A DNA stretch of 64,000 bases from Oscillospiraceae bacterium (lineage in GTDB: Bacteria; Bacillota_A; Clostridia; Oscillospirales; Oscillospiraceae). Below the pieces are notes generated by a model, which was given only the letters and a program-made list of their open reading frames with translations, did no database searches and was not told the origin of the DNA. This document shows, one piece after another, positions 9,095-18,172 of this stretch (position 1 is its first letter; each line of letters begins with the position of its first letter). The stretch covers positions 41,059 to 105,058 of the forward strand of contig SVLP01000005.1 of assembly GCA_015067895.1 (NCBI GenBank), given 5' to 3'. The translations under genes and the position numbers were made by a program.

Positions 9095-9123
9095 TTGACA
9101 AATACAGAATGCAGACGTATAAT
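9095..9123 (+). promoter_or_regulatory. Consensus sigma-A promoter of the radical SAM cassette
   Basis: TTGACA (9095-9100), exactly 17 nt, TATAAT (9118-9123): a perfect consensus, so intrinsic initiation should be strong. It is separated from the kinase operon by the preceding terminator. Confidence 0.85.
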
Positions 9124-9153
9124 GTAGGTTGAAATAATGGCTGACTATGTACA

Positions 9154-9264
9154 TATGACCGGTGCCGATGCCGTTGGAAGGGCTTTCCCTTTGGTATTCC
9201 GCTGGGCACGGTCATAGTGCCGGAAGTAAAGCCGGTAAGCGCGGAAGCGAATGCGGCCAGGCAC
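9154..9264 (+). promoter_or_regulatory. Structured 5' leader with mutually exclusive stems
   Basis: Two abutting hairpins fill the leader. Hairpin 1 pairs TATGACC (9154-9160) with GGTCATA (9210-9216) and GTGCC (9162-9166) with GGCAC (9205-9209), with an inner AAGGG/CCCTT stem. Hairpin 2 pairs GTGCC (9217-9221) with GGCAC (9260-9264) around a CGC-GGAA-GCG tip. GGCAC at 9205 can instead pair with GTGCC at 9217, so alternative folds compete. The element ends just before the RBS AAGGGAGG. I recognise no known riboswitch class. Confidence 0.55.
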
Positions 9265-9289
9265 AAGGCAAGGGAGGTAATACCACAAT

Positions 9290-10174
9290 ATGCACAAGAA
9301 AATATGGAGTACCCCCGGCAAGGCTGCTGTCGTGCTCGTCCTGCTTGGCGTTCTGATCGCCGCGGGCCTGTTCGCGTCCATGGGCAGCCCGGATGCGCCG
9401 GACAGCGAGCTGAACGCGCCGCCCGGAGCCGGTACGCGGCCGACGACCCCTCAGTCGCCGGAGACCACCGCTCAGACACTGCCCGGGGCAGTGGAGCCGA
9501 CGGATCCCATTCAGACCGGGGGAGAGACGGAGCCGACCCTTTCAGTGGCGCTGCCCTCCGAGCCGGAGCTGCCGGATGAGCCCGAGGAGCCCGAGGAGCC
9601 CCAGTACACCGGTCTTCTGGAGCTGCCATATCTGACAGCCGACGGCCTGCTTTCCGTGGATTCCGTGTTCCCCTTTTCCGGCATGAACCCGGACGACGGC
9701 ATGGAGGAGGGGACTGATCTGGCTGCGATCATGGTGACCAATGTCTCCGATTCCCACCTGACCCGTGGGGAGCTGACGGTGACCATGGCGGACGGCGTCG
9801 TGGCGAGCTTCCTGGTTCAGGATCTGCCCGCCGGAAAGAGCGCACTGGTCTGTGACCGCAGGAGCACCGTGCTGAAGGATCCGGAGCTCTGTACGGACAT
9901 CGTCTGCGAGGCAGAATTTGCCGACGAGGATGTGCTGCGCACCGATGAGCTGTTCTATGTCCTGGACGGCATGGAGATCACCCTGACCAATCTGACCGCT
10001 GAGACCCTCACCGGGATCGAAGTGTACTGCCATACAGTCCTCGATGCGTCTTACCTCGGAGGCTGTGTCTATCGTTATCCTGTAGATGTGCTGCCTGCGG
10101 GACAGAGCACCACCATCCTTGCGCTGGATTGTTTCCTGGGTGCAGAGGTGGTGCGGATCACCGCCGGCGGCTGA
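9290..10174 (+). CDS. Membrane-anchored Pro/Thr/Glu-rich extracellular protein
   Basis: 294 aa, function unknown. A basic N-terminus and one hydrophobic helix (residues about 12-30) without a lipobox cysteine is followed by a long low-complexity linker rich in Pro, Thr and Glu (about 34-108). The globular C-terminal region (about 109-294) contains acidic beta-rich sequence and lone cysteines. It is the first gene after the strong promoter and structured leader and lies 28 nt before the small-peptide gene, so it may be a membrane partner in that cassette; the role is unproven. RBS AAGGGAGG fixes the ATG at 9290. Confidence 0.8.
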   Translation: MHKKIWSTPGKAAVVLVLLGVLIAAGLFASMGSPDAPDSELNAPPGAGTRPTTPQSPETTAQTLPGAVEPTDPIQTGGETEPTLSVALPSEPELPDEPEEPEEPQYTGLLELPYLTADGLLSVDSVFPFSGMNPDDGMEEGTDLAAIMVTNVSDSHLTRGELTVTMADGVVASFLVQDLPAGKSALVCDRRSTVLKDPELCTDIVCEAEFADEDVLRTDELFYVLDGMEITLTNLTAETLTGIEVYCHTVLDASYLGGCVYRYPVDVLPAGQSTTILALDCFLGAEVVRITAGG

Positions 10175-10202
10175 ACGTATTATTTGAGAGGAGTTATCCA
10201 GT

Positions 10203-10451
10203 ATGAAAACCTACGTCAAACCCCAATTGTTTTTTGAAAGCTATGAGCTGTCCCAGAACATCGCCGCCTGCGGCTACGACATGAACAGCAGCTTCGGTTC
10301 CTGCACCGCCAAGGTGGATCCTTCGCACGGTCTGCCTGATTTAGGCATTACTTTCTTTTTGGAGACGCAGGGAGCATGTGATGTCACGCCCCAGATCTAC
10401 TGCTATGAGAATGGCTCCGGCGATGTTGCCTACCGGCTGTTCAATTCCTGA
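10203..10451 (+). CDS. 82-aa four-cysteine peptide, candidate RiPP precursor
   Basis: Starts MKTYVKPQLFFESYELSQ, a leader-like N-terminus with a KP-x-L-F and E-x-Y-E-L-S pattern, followed by IAACGYDMNSSFGS and a C-terminal part with more cysteines (Cys 23, 34, 59, 67). No signal peptide or TM is evident. It has a good RBS (GAGAGGAG, about 10 nt before ATG) and lies 39 nt upstream of a radical SAM/SPASM enzyme. That context suggests a ribosomally made peptide modified by the enzyme, but neither core boundary nor chemistry can be read from the sequence. It could instead be a small non-RiPP protein. Confidence 0.7.
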   Translation: MKTYVKPQLFFESYELSQNIAACGYDMNSSFGSCTAKVDPSHGLPDLGITFFLETQGACDVTPQIYCYENGSGDVAYRLFNS

Positions 10452-10490
10452 GCGGGGAACCGTGCAGATCCGGAAGAGGGGGGACGGCAT

Positions 10491-11624
10491 ATGATCGTAA
10501 AATCGCCCGTCCCGAACTATCAGCTCACGGACTATCTCTACAACAAATCCAGCCAGCGTCTGATCCCCCTGAGCGGTACCTTTGAGCTGTCGCCGGTGTG
10601 CAATTTCGACTGCCGGATGTGCTATGTCCGAAAGACCCCCCGGGAGGTTCGGGAGAGCCCCAGACCCATCATGACTCTGGAGGATTGGCGTACCGTCGCC
10701 CGGGAGGCTCTGAACGCGGGAACGCTGTTCCTGCTGCTCACCGGCGGCGAACCCCTGCTCTGGCCCCATTTCTGGACGCTCTACGAGGAGCTGGTGGACA
10801 TGGGCTTCCTGGTGGCCATCAACACCAACGGCTCGATGATCGATGAAGCCGCCGTGGAGCGGTTCCGCCGCCGTCCGCCGAGACGGATCAACATCACCCT
10901 CTACGGCGCCGGAGATGAGAGCTACCGCCGCCTGTGCGGCGTGGACGGGATGTTCTCGAAGGTCGATCGGGGCATTCGGATGCTGACGGAGGCCGGGATC
11001 CTGGTCAAGCTCAATTGCAGCCTGACGCCCCAAAACGCCGCCGATCTGGAGGCCATCACGGCCTATGCCCGGGATCGGCAGCTGCTTTTGTCCGTGGCGA
11101 CCTACATGTTCCCGCCCATCCGCCGGGATCCGAACCGGATCGGGGAGAACGAGCGCTTCACACCGGAGGAGACGGCCCGCTACCGTCTGCGCTCCTATGA
11201 GCTGCAGTGCAGCCGGGAGGAGTATCTGACCTACCTGCAGCACCTGCGGGACGGTTATGTGGATCCCCCCGGACTGGAGGAGGGCTGCGTCGACCCGGTG
11301 GACGGAAAGATACGCTGCCGGGCGGGCAAGGCCACCTTCTGGATCACCTGGGACGGCTGGATGACGGCCTGCGGCATGATGCCCGAGCCCCGGGTGGAGC
11401 TGCGGGGCAGACCCTTCGCCGAAAGCTGGGGCGAGCTGACCCGGGCATCCGCCGAATGCAGGCTCTCCGGTGTCTGCGACAAGTGTCCGAATGTGCGGGT
11501 ATGCCATCCCTGTGCAGCCATGGCCGTGGCGGAGACGGGCTCCTACTCCGGGATTCCCCGCTTCCTGTGCGAGGTGACCCAGGAATGCCGCCGGATCGCC
11601 GCGCAGACCCTTGCGGGGCAATAA
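10491..11624 (+). CDS. Radical SAM/SPASM domain protein
   Basis: 377 aa. The radical SAM cluster motif CxxxCxxC is CNFDCRMC (Cys 37, 41, 44), followed by the SAM-contacting LTGGEPLLW. The C-terminal third is cysteine-rich (KIRCRAGKATF, TACGMM, GVCDKCPNVRVCHPC), as expected for a SPASM/twitch domain binding auxiliary 4Fe-4S clusters. This architecture occurs in peptide-modifying enzymes (PqqE, AlbA and relatives) and in anaerobic sulfatase maturases. The adjacent small peptide favours peptide modification. No separate PqqD-like RRE protein is encoded nearby, and I see no obvious RRE fused at the N-terminus. Confidence 0.9.
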   Translation: MIVKSPVPNYQLTDYLYNKSSQRLIPLSGTFELSPVCNFDCRMCYVRKTPREVRESPRPIMTLEDWRTVAREALNAGTLFLLLTGGEPLLWPHFWTLYEELVDMGFLVAINTNGSMIDEAAVERFRRRPPRRINITLYGAGDESYRRLCGVDGMFSKVDRGIRMLTEAGILVKLNCSLTPQNAADLEAITAYARDRQLLLSVATYMFPPIRRDPNRIGENERFTPEETARYRLRSYELQCSREEYLTYLQHLRDGYVDPPGLEEGCVDPVDGKIRCRAGKATFWITWDGWMTACGMMPEPRVELRGRPFAESWGELTRASAECRLSGVCDKCPNVRVCHPCAAMAVAETGSYSGIPRFLCEVTQECRRIAAQTLAGQ

Positions 11625-11640
11625 TTGTCTTCGTGACAAT
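11625..11640 (+). other. Small hairpin between radical SAM and GH20 genes
   Basis: ATTGTC-TTCG-type hairpin with six-base arms directly after the radical SAM stop; a T-rich stretch follows about 18 nt later. It may attenuate read-through into the GH20 gene or act as an RNA processing site. Confidence 0.35.
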
Positions 11641-11688
11641 GAATATAGATCGTTCGTTTTTTGTAAATCAACCAAGGAGGTAACGAAT

Positions 11689-14600
11689 ATGAACAAGTTC
11701 AAGCGGATCGCTGCGCTGGTTCTGGTCGTGTGCATGGTGCTCAGCTTCGTGCCTGTCAGCGCCAGAGCGGCGGACTCCTCCAACGGGGACTTCATCCGCG
11801 TCTACCATGTGGACGCCGGACGAAAGTACTTCTCCGTGGATGAGCTCAAGGAGATCATTGATACCATCAGTGAAAACCACTACACCCATCTGGAGCTGGC
11901 CATCGGCAACGAGGGTCTGCGCTTCCTGCTCGACGACATGAGCGTGGGCAGCTACTCCAGCGAGGATGTCACCGCAGGCATCCAGGAGGGCAATCGCAAT
12001 TACAACACCGGAAAGAAGTACTCCACCTCTGTCAACGAGCTGACCGAGGAGGAGATGGATGAGATCATCGACTATGCTGCCGAAAAGCACATCGAGATCA
12101 TCCCCCTGCTGAATACCCCCGGCCACATGAACGCCATCCTGGACGCCATGGAGTATCTGGGTATCTCCAATCCTGCCCATGGCTATAAGAAGTCCAGCTG
12201 GAGCTACACCTACTCCGCCACCACGGTCGATCTGACCAACGGCGAGGCCATGGAGTTCGTGATGGAGTTCGTCTCCAAGTATGTGGATTACTTCGCATCC
12301 AGAGGCTGCACCTACTTCAACCTGGGTGCTGACGAGTATGCCACCGATCTTTACAACGAGGGCGGCTTCGGCAAGCTTCAGGATGCCGGCCTGTATGACG
12401 AGTTCGTTGTCTATCTGAATGATATGGCCGCCATGGTCAAGGATGCCGGTTTGAAGCCCATCGCCTTCAACGACGGCATCTACTTCAACAGCAAGACCAG
12501 CTACGGCACCTTCGACACCGACATCATCGTCGCCTACTGGTGCGGCGCATGGGGCGATTTCAAGGTCACCTCCGTCGATTTCCTGATCGGCAAGGGCCAT
12601 AAGATCCTGAACACCAACGACAAGTGGTACTACGTTCTGGGCCGCAACGGCTCCGATACCTACGGCTATGTCAACTCCAAGGCCAACACGGCCAGCGTCA
12701 AGGTGAACACCACCTCCGACAACAGCAAGACCATCACCGCCGAGGATTTCGAGGGCGCCATGCTCTGCCTGTGGTGCGACGACCCCACCGTCAGCTATGC
12801 TGACAACAAGGCCAAGGCCGTGGAGCTGGTGCAGAACCTTTCCGTCAATAACCCCGATTACTTCGTTCCCTACGAGGAGCCCGAGGTTCCCACCGAGCCC
12901 TCTGAGCCCGTGGAGACCGAGCCCACTGAGCCCACCGAGCCCGAGGATGTGACCGTCAGCGACGGTGAGATCTCCGTCTCCGCCCCCGGCCTGACCGACG
13001 TCACCATCACCGAGGTGGAGGCCCCCGCCATCGAGGGCGCTGTCGAGGTCATTGCCTATGATGTGGCGCTGTCCGGCGCCGAGGGCGCCTACACCGGCGA
13101 GGCCACCGTCACCGTCCCCGTTCCCGGCCATTGGGTCAGCGTCCTGGGCGGCGTCCTGGCCAGCGACAGCGGCGAGGAGATCCTGGGCATCTCCGGCAAG
13201 CTGGAGAATGGCTTCTTCACCTTCACCGTCCCCCACTTCTCCGAGATCGTGGTCTATGCTGCCACCGAGAAGACCATCGACCTGGTCATCGGCGAGTCCA
13301 GGGAGGAGTTCCTGGCCGGTGGTGACTATACCGGCGACATTCCCAACTGCGGCATCAATGAGACCATCGCCACCGTCACCGCTTCCAGAGTGGAGCAAGA
13401 GGCCGAGACCTATTGGGAGCTGGTCACTGACGGCGTTAACGGCATCGAGGCTGGCAAGGAGTATGTGATCGTCAACAGCAATGGCAATTCTGTCTATGCC
13501 CTTACCCGCACCGGTGAAACGAGCAGCAGGTTGACTACTGCGCTCAACGGCGATAGCCGCCGGATCACCACTACCGTACCCGACAATGTTGTTTTCACAT
13601 TCGAGGCAGCTGGCAGTGATTGGTACCTGAAGGACAGCAACGGTACTTACCTCTATCCGGATGCAACACGTGGTATTATCCGTTGGAATTTCAGCTTGGC
13701 GTCTAGTAAGACTACTGGGCAGGCGGTTCGGGTTTCCGGAACGAATTCTGTAACCATTAGCAGAGACGTCACTAGTAGCTATAGTGGTAGTACTACAGCC
13801 TATATTCACTATAACAGTGGATACGACGGCGCAAGCTCTTCTTCCGACCTCTACCTGTACGAGAAGGTCGTCAAGGAAGCCAAGAACGACACGAAGCTGA
13901 CCTTTACCGGTGTTTCTGCCGGTACCACCACCGCGATCATCGGCGGCGTGGAGTACACCATCAATGTCTCCCGCAAAGAGGTCGATGTCGCCATGGTCGT
14001 TGGTGAAGAGGTGACCTTCACCCAGAGTGCAGTTATCACCGATGCACCCGAATACTCCCTGAGCGGCATCGTGGAAACCGCTGTCAACGGCAAGGACGTC
14101 ACCTTCACCGCAAAGAATGTCGGTGAGGTCGATGTCACCCTGGGTGATACCATTTATCACATCATCGTCACCACGGAGAACTTTGACGCCGCAGAGAATG
14201 TGAAGATCGAGTTCTGGCATACCAACCATACCGTCACCCCTGCTGATCCCACCGGCTACACGACCGGTACCGATACCAAGGGTGCCCAGTTCTATCAGTT
14301 GGAGCTGGACGCCAGAACCGCCTACAAGAAGGACGGTCTGGTGCTGAAGGAAATCGTACCCAATGCGGGTAAGAACTCCGATGGCAAGGAAGTCCGCCCC
14401 TGGAAGGGTGTCGTGGTTCCTTATGTCGAGAAATTCAATTTTTACATGGATAACGAGAGCATTGAGACTATGGACCATGGTCATCAGACCACCGCAGCCG
14501 GTCACGACCGAACGGCTTCCGGCCCTGCTTTCCAGTACATCCGTTACTGGGCAGGCAAGTGGGAGGTCTCCGCAGACCGTACCACCTGGATCGAAGTCGA

Positions 14601-17481
14601 TATGTCTGCTAACAACAGTACCAAGAACCGCAAGACCATGCAGCTGGTCTGCTACTACCTCCAGTTCACCGAAGTCACCGATGAGGTCGAGACTCTGGTC
14701 GTTGACTGGGGTGAGGTTCCTGCGACCGGTACCGGCGGCTATAATTCTTCCAACTTCGTTCTGCTTGACTACGCCGTTATGTATCCCAATGGCCAGCGTA
14801 CCCCCGCGCTGAATGGCTTCCCCATTGCCGACCGTACCCAGGCCTTCCATTGCGATCCAAACGATAAGAACACCGTTTTCCAGTATAACAATGGCTCCTC
14901 TAGAACTTGGTACAATAACTACCGTTGGGTCAAGTCCGTCCTTGCGGTTGAGACCTCTGAGTATGAGGTTTATATGATCACACTGACGCCCACCAGCGAC
15001 ACCCGTAACGTGTCGTTGGGCGACACTGCTAGTTCAATCAAGAGTAACTACAATTACGGCGGTACCGAGAAGGTCGTCTGGGTCGATGACATGGCCAATC
15101 TGGGCAAGTTCTCCGATGAATCTCTCTGGTACGAGCCCATCTCCGGCAAGGATGAATTCAAGTTCCATGTGGGCGGCGAGCCCGTTGTCGAGGGTATCGA
15201 GATCTTCAACCGCCATGGTATGCTGGTGACCTACTACCTGCGCGCCAAGGTGACGGATGATTCTCTGACTGTCCACTATGTTGACGTCACCGATCCCGAC
15301 AGCCCCATCGAGTTCTACGATTACAACATCGCGGTCAGCTCCGGTGTCACCTTCGACCCCAACATCAGCCGCAATGACAGCAACCCCAACAGCGATCTGA
15401 TCAACGGTACTGTCACCAATACCACCGGCAAGGAGCAGACCGTTTCCGCTGACCTGACCACGCTGACGGAGATCGGTGCCCAGTACACCCACTCCGATTA
15501 CACCTGTATCCGGGTCGAGCGCAGCGAGGACGGCAAGAACGTCTACATCTACTACGAGTTCCGTCCCGTCATCGCCTATGTCGTGGACTTTGGTCTGCCC
15601 ATCAACATCAAGCCCTCGGATCTCGATCCGATGCTGAATGATTCCAATGTCACGGATATTGCCTTCTCCGGCAGCCCCTACACCGAGTATGGCTATCTGA
15701 CCGATAATGGCAAGAGCGTCGATTACGAGCCCATCAAGGTCATGCATGACCGGGACTTCTTCACCCTGCTGGTTACCACCACCGTAGAGGTGGGCGAATT
15801 GACCACGGATCGGAAGGTTCCCTTCCGTGTCTACGTCTATCCTGCGACCACCGTGTATTATGACGAGATGTATGTCAATTATGGTGCGGGTTGGTCTGCT
15901 GAGGGCGAGACCACCGGTTATCAGGAGACTCAGTTTGCTGGTGACAACGGCGTCGACCGCACCAACGCTGCGAAGCCCCACTACGGCTACAACGGCACCA
16001 AGTACAACGGTGAGACCGGCATGTCCAACGGCACTGAGGTCACCACCTCTATGAACAATGCCACCGCTGAGTTCACCTTCACCGGCACCGGCGTGGACAT
16101 CTACGCCAACTGCTTCACCGACACCAGCGACGCCATCGTTCTGGTCTATGACAGCAACGACAAGATCAAGAAGTACTACCAGGTCAAGACCGAGACCCTG
16201 AGCGGTACCTCCGGCACCACCGACGAGCAGGAGGTCGAGTCCTTCGGCCTGCCCGTGGTCTCCGTCGAGATGGCTGAGCACGGCACCTACCGCGTGGTCA
16301 TCAACCACTTCCAGCGCGTCGCCGGAAGAGCCCTGCGCATCGACGGCTTCCGGGTCTACAACACCCTGGCCAACACCGCGACTACCGCCTACGCTGCCTC
16401 CGAGCGCAGCCCCGAATTCGTGGAGCTCCGCGACCAGGTTCTGGCCGCTCTGAATGTCACAGTTGATGACACCGACATCTACGACTATCAGAATATGGCC
16501 CAGCAGATCATCGACGCCGTTTACGGCGGCGCGGATACCGGTGCCATGGGCGCTGTCCTGCTGAGCAATGGCGGTGTTGACCGCGCTGACCTGCTGAACA
16601 ACGGCCCCAAGAACGAGCTGTTCCTGTGGCCCGGCGAGACCGTCTCCTTTGACCTGGGCAGCAACGTGGCCCAGCTGGGTATGAAGGCCGTTGACAAGGC
16701 TGCCACCTACTCCGTGAACGTCGGCACCGCTGCCCCCGTTACCGGCACCATCTCCACCTGCGTGGATATGTTCTATGTGCCCGACGCCACCGGCGAGGTC
16801 ATCATCAAGAACGAGAGCGGCGGCATCCTGTCCATCACCAAGCTGAAGGTCTTCGGCAGCAAGTCCGCCGGTGAGGCCCTGCAGCCCGTCAGCGTGGAGC
16901 TGATTACCCGGGCTCTGGAGGTCATGAGCGGCGTTACCATGCCCGAGCCCGTCAATCCCTTCGTGGATGTGGCCGAGGGCAGCTGGTACTATGACAGCGT
17001 CCTGTGGGCTGTGGAGAACGGCATCACCACCGGCGCCGACGCCAGCCACTTCCTGCCCGATGCCATCTGCCAGCGCGCTTCCGTGGTCACCTTCCTGTGG
17101 CGTGCCGCCGGCAGCCCCGAGCCCGAGTCCACCGTCAATCCCTTCGTGGATGTGACCGAGGATGCCTTCTTCTACAAGGCCGTCCTGTGGGCCGTGGAGA
17201 ATGGCATCACCAACGGTATGGACGCCACCCATTTTGCTCCCTTCAACTCCTGCAGCCGTGCCCAGGTCGTCACCTTCCTGTGGCGCGCCAAGGGCAGCCC
17301 CGCTGCCTCCGCTGGCAATCCCTTCACCGATGTGGCTGAGGGCCAGTGGTACACCAACGCCGTCCTGTGGGCCGTGAAGAACGGCATCACCAACGGCATG
17401 AGCAGCACCCTCTTCGGCGTGGAAAGCATCTGCAACCGCGCCCAGATCGTCACCTTCCTGTACCGCGCCAGCACCAAGTAA
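11689..17481 (+). CDS. Giant secreted GH20 beta-N-acetylhexosaminidase-like protein with SLH anchor
   Basis: 1930 aa from the ATG at 11689 (RBS AAGGAGG; the in-frame upstream extension is not used). Order: signal peptide (about 1-27, VSARAAD), GH20 catalytic barrel (about 30-400) with the Asp-Glu pair D215-E216 in NLGADEYATD, a Pro/Glu linker, several beta-sandwich modules, and three SLH repeats from about residue 1756. GH20 enzymes release GlcNAc, GalNAc or lacto-N-biose from glycans; host mucin or milk-type glycans are plausible targets. SLH repeats hold the protein on the wall polymer. A module near 13410-13870 differs in base composition from its flanks. Confidence 0.9.
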   Translation: MNKFKRIAALVLVVCMVLSFVPVSARAADSSNGDFIRVYHVDAGRKYFSVDELKEIIDTISENHYTHLELAIGNEGLRFLLDDMSVGSYSSEDVTAGIQEGNRNYNTGKKYSTSVNELTEEEMDEIIDYAAEKHIEIIPLLNTPGHMNAILDAMEYLGISNPAHGYKKSSWSYTYSATTVDLTNGEAMEFVMEFVSKYVDYFASRGCTYFNLGADEYATDLYNEGGFGKLQDAGLYDEFVVYLNDMAAMVKDAGLKPIAFNDGIYFNSKTSYGTFDTDIIVAYWCGAWGDFKVTSVDFLIGKGHKILNTNDKWYYVLGRNGSDTYGYVNSKANTASVKVNTTSDNSKTITAEDFEGAMLCLWCDDPTVSYADNKAKAVELVQNLSVNNPDYFVPYEEPEVPTEPSEPVETEPTEPTEPEDVTVSDGEISVSAPGLTDVTITEVEAPAIEGAVEVIAYDVALSGAEGAYTGEATVTVPVPGHWVSVLGGVLASDSGEEILGISGKLENGFFTFTVPHFSEIVVYAATEKTIDLVIGESREEFLAGGDYTGDIPNCGINETIATVTASRVEQEAETYWELVTDGVNGIEAGKEYVIVNSNGNSVYALTRTGETSSRLTTALNGDSRRITTTVPDNVVFTFEAAGSDWYLKDSNGTYLYPDATRGIIRWNFSLASSKTTGQAVRVSGTNSVTISRDVTSSYSGSTTAYIHYNSGYDGASSSSDLYLYEKVVKEAKNDTKLTFTGVSAGTTTAIIGGVEYTINVSRKEVDVAMVVGEEVTFTQSAVITDAPEYSLSGIVETAVNGKDVTFTAKNVGEVDVTLGDTIYHIIVTTENFDAAENVKIEFWHTNHTVTPADPTGYTTGTDTKGAQFYQLELDARTAYKKDGLVLKEIVPNAGKNSDGKEVRPWKGVVVPYVEKFNFYMDNESIETMDHGHQTTAAGHDRTASGPAFQYIRYWAGKWEVSADRTTWIEVDMSANNSTKNRKTMQLVCYYLQFTEVTDEVETLVVDWGEVPATGTGGYNSSNFVLLDYAVMYPNGQRTPALNGFPIADRTQAFHCDPNDKNTVFQYNNGSSRTWYNNYRWVKSVLAVETSEYEVYMITLTPTSDTRNVSLGDTASSIKSNYNYGGTEKVVWVDDMANLGKFSDESLWYEPISGKDEFKFHVGGEPVVEGIEIFNRHGMLVTYYLRAKVTDDSLTVHYVDVTDPDSPIEFYDYNIAVSSGVTFDPNISRNDSNPNSDLINGTVTNTTGKEQTVSADLTTLTEIGAQYTHSDYTCIRVERSEDGKNVYIYYEFRPVIAYVVDFGLPINIKPSDLDPMLNDSNVTDIAFSGSPYTEYGYLTDNGKSVDYEPIKVMHDRDFFTLLVTTTVEVGELTTDRKVPFRVYVYPATTVYYDEMYVNYGAGWSAEGETTGYQETQFAGDNGVDRTNAAKPHYGYNGTKYNGETGMSNGTEVTTSMNNATAEFTFTGTGVDIYANCFTDTSDAIVLVYDSNDKIKKYYQVKTETLSGTSGTTDEQEVESFGLPVVSVEMAEHGTYRVVINHFQRVAGRALRIDGFRVYNTLANTATTAYAASERSPEFVELRDQVLAALNVTVDDTDIYDYQNMAQQIIDAVYGGADTGAMGAVLLSNGGVDRADLLNNGPKNELFLWPGETVSFDLGSNVAQLGMKAVDKAATYSVNVGTAAPVTGTISTCVDMFYVPDATGEVIIKNESGGILSITKLKVFGSKSAGEALQPVSVELITRALEVMSGVTMPEPVNPFVDVAEGSWYYDSVLWAVENGITTGADASHFLPDAICQRASVVTFLWRAAGSPEPESTVNPFVDVTEDAFFYKAVLWAVENGITNGMDATHFAPFNSCSRAQVVTFLWRAKGSPAASAGNPFTDVAEGQWYTNAVLWAVKNGITNGMSSTLFGVESICNRAQIVTFLYRASTK

Positions 17482-17499
17482 AGGCTGAATTATGAAATG

Positions 17500-17529
17500 A
17501 CCGCCCCTGCTCCGGCAGGGGCGGTTTTT
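17500..17529 (+). terminator. Intrinsic terminator after GH20 gene
   Basis: Stem ACCGCCCCTGC with its complement, loop TCCG, T tail. It also lies at the end of the convergent minus-strand operon. Confidence 0.9.
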
Positions 17530-17530
17530 C

Positions 17531-18139
17531 TCACTGGGGATCGCAGACCTGCGCGGTGAGCGCAGAGATCTCGTAGGCCGTGCGCTCGCAGGGGACGTCA
17601 TTTTGGTATTTTGTGTAGACCCGGCTCTGGAGCCGCCCGCAGAGCTCGATCCTGTCCCGGGTGTGGCACCGGCTGATCTCCTGGGCCGTCCGGCCCCAGA
17701 GGATGCAGGGTAAGTAATCCGCCCGCCGGAAGGCCCGGGGCACCGCCAGCATGGCATCGCAGATCTCCCGGCCCAGGGGCGTCCGCCGGAAGGTGGGCTC
17801 CCGGCACAGGCAGCCCCGCAGGGTCACATCGTTGATGGGCTCCCCGTCCTCCATCCGCAGACTGCATGCGAAGACGAAGATCATCAGATGCCGCCCGTGC
17901 TCGTCGGTGTGGTTGTGGGAGCGGATCTGGCCCTCCACCGTCATCCGCTCTCCACAGAGCAGCTCCAGACCCTCCAGCAGGGACAGCTCCGCTACCACCG
18001 GCAGGGTGTCCACCGCTCCGGACAGCCGGGGGACTTCCAGGAAGAAGCGGTAGAATTTTCGCCCGTGGTTCTCGTGGGAGAATTCCGGCAGCCCCAGCAG
18101 GTCGCCGCGCAGGATGATCCGATTTTCATGTTGTTCCAT
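17531..18139 (-). CDS. Single-stranded DNA-binding protein-like, two OB folds
   Basis: 202 aa with two successive OB-like units: residues about 5-98 (NRIILRGDLLGLPEFSH ... MTVEGQIRSHN) and about 100-195 (NDVTLRGCLCREPTFRRTP ... RIELCGRLQSRVY). Each has the SSB pattern of an LrG strand, a conserved R-x-D-x-L-P segment and a GQ/GR-l-q-S strand. It lacks the acidic SSB C-terminal tip, so it is probably not the main SSB. It is the distal gene of a minus-strand operon with an M50 protease. Function in DNA metabolism is inferred from the fold only. Confidence 0.75.
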   Translation of the reverse strand: MEQHENRIILRGDLLGLPEFSHENHGRKFYRFFLEVPRLSGAVDTLPVVAELSLLEGLELLCGERMTVEGQIRSHNHTDEHGRHLMIFVFACSLRMEDGEPINDVTLRGCLCREPTFRRTPLGREICDAMLAVPRAFRRADYLPCILWGRTAQEISRCHTRDRIELCGRLQSRVYTKYQNDVPCERTAYEISALTAQVCDPQ

Positions 18140-18172
18140 GTTACCACCTCAAATGCAGTTGTATGGAACAGC

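Noticed and set aside
9154..9264. Known riboswitch (c-di-GMP-I/II, cobalamin, glycine)
   Set aside because: Conserved core sequences of these classes are absent.
6405..9629. 1074-aa minus-strand ORF
   Set aside because: Complement of the two BY-kinase genes; His/Gly/Val-rich composition is typical of antisense of GC-rich coding DNA.
11668..17757. Minus-strand ORFs of 1060 and 907 aa opposite the GH20 gene
   Set aside because: Shadows of a gene with signal peptide, catalytic motif and SLH repeats on the plus strand.
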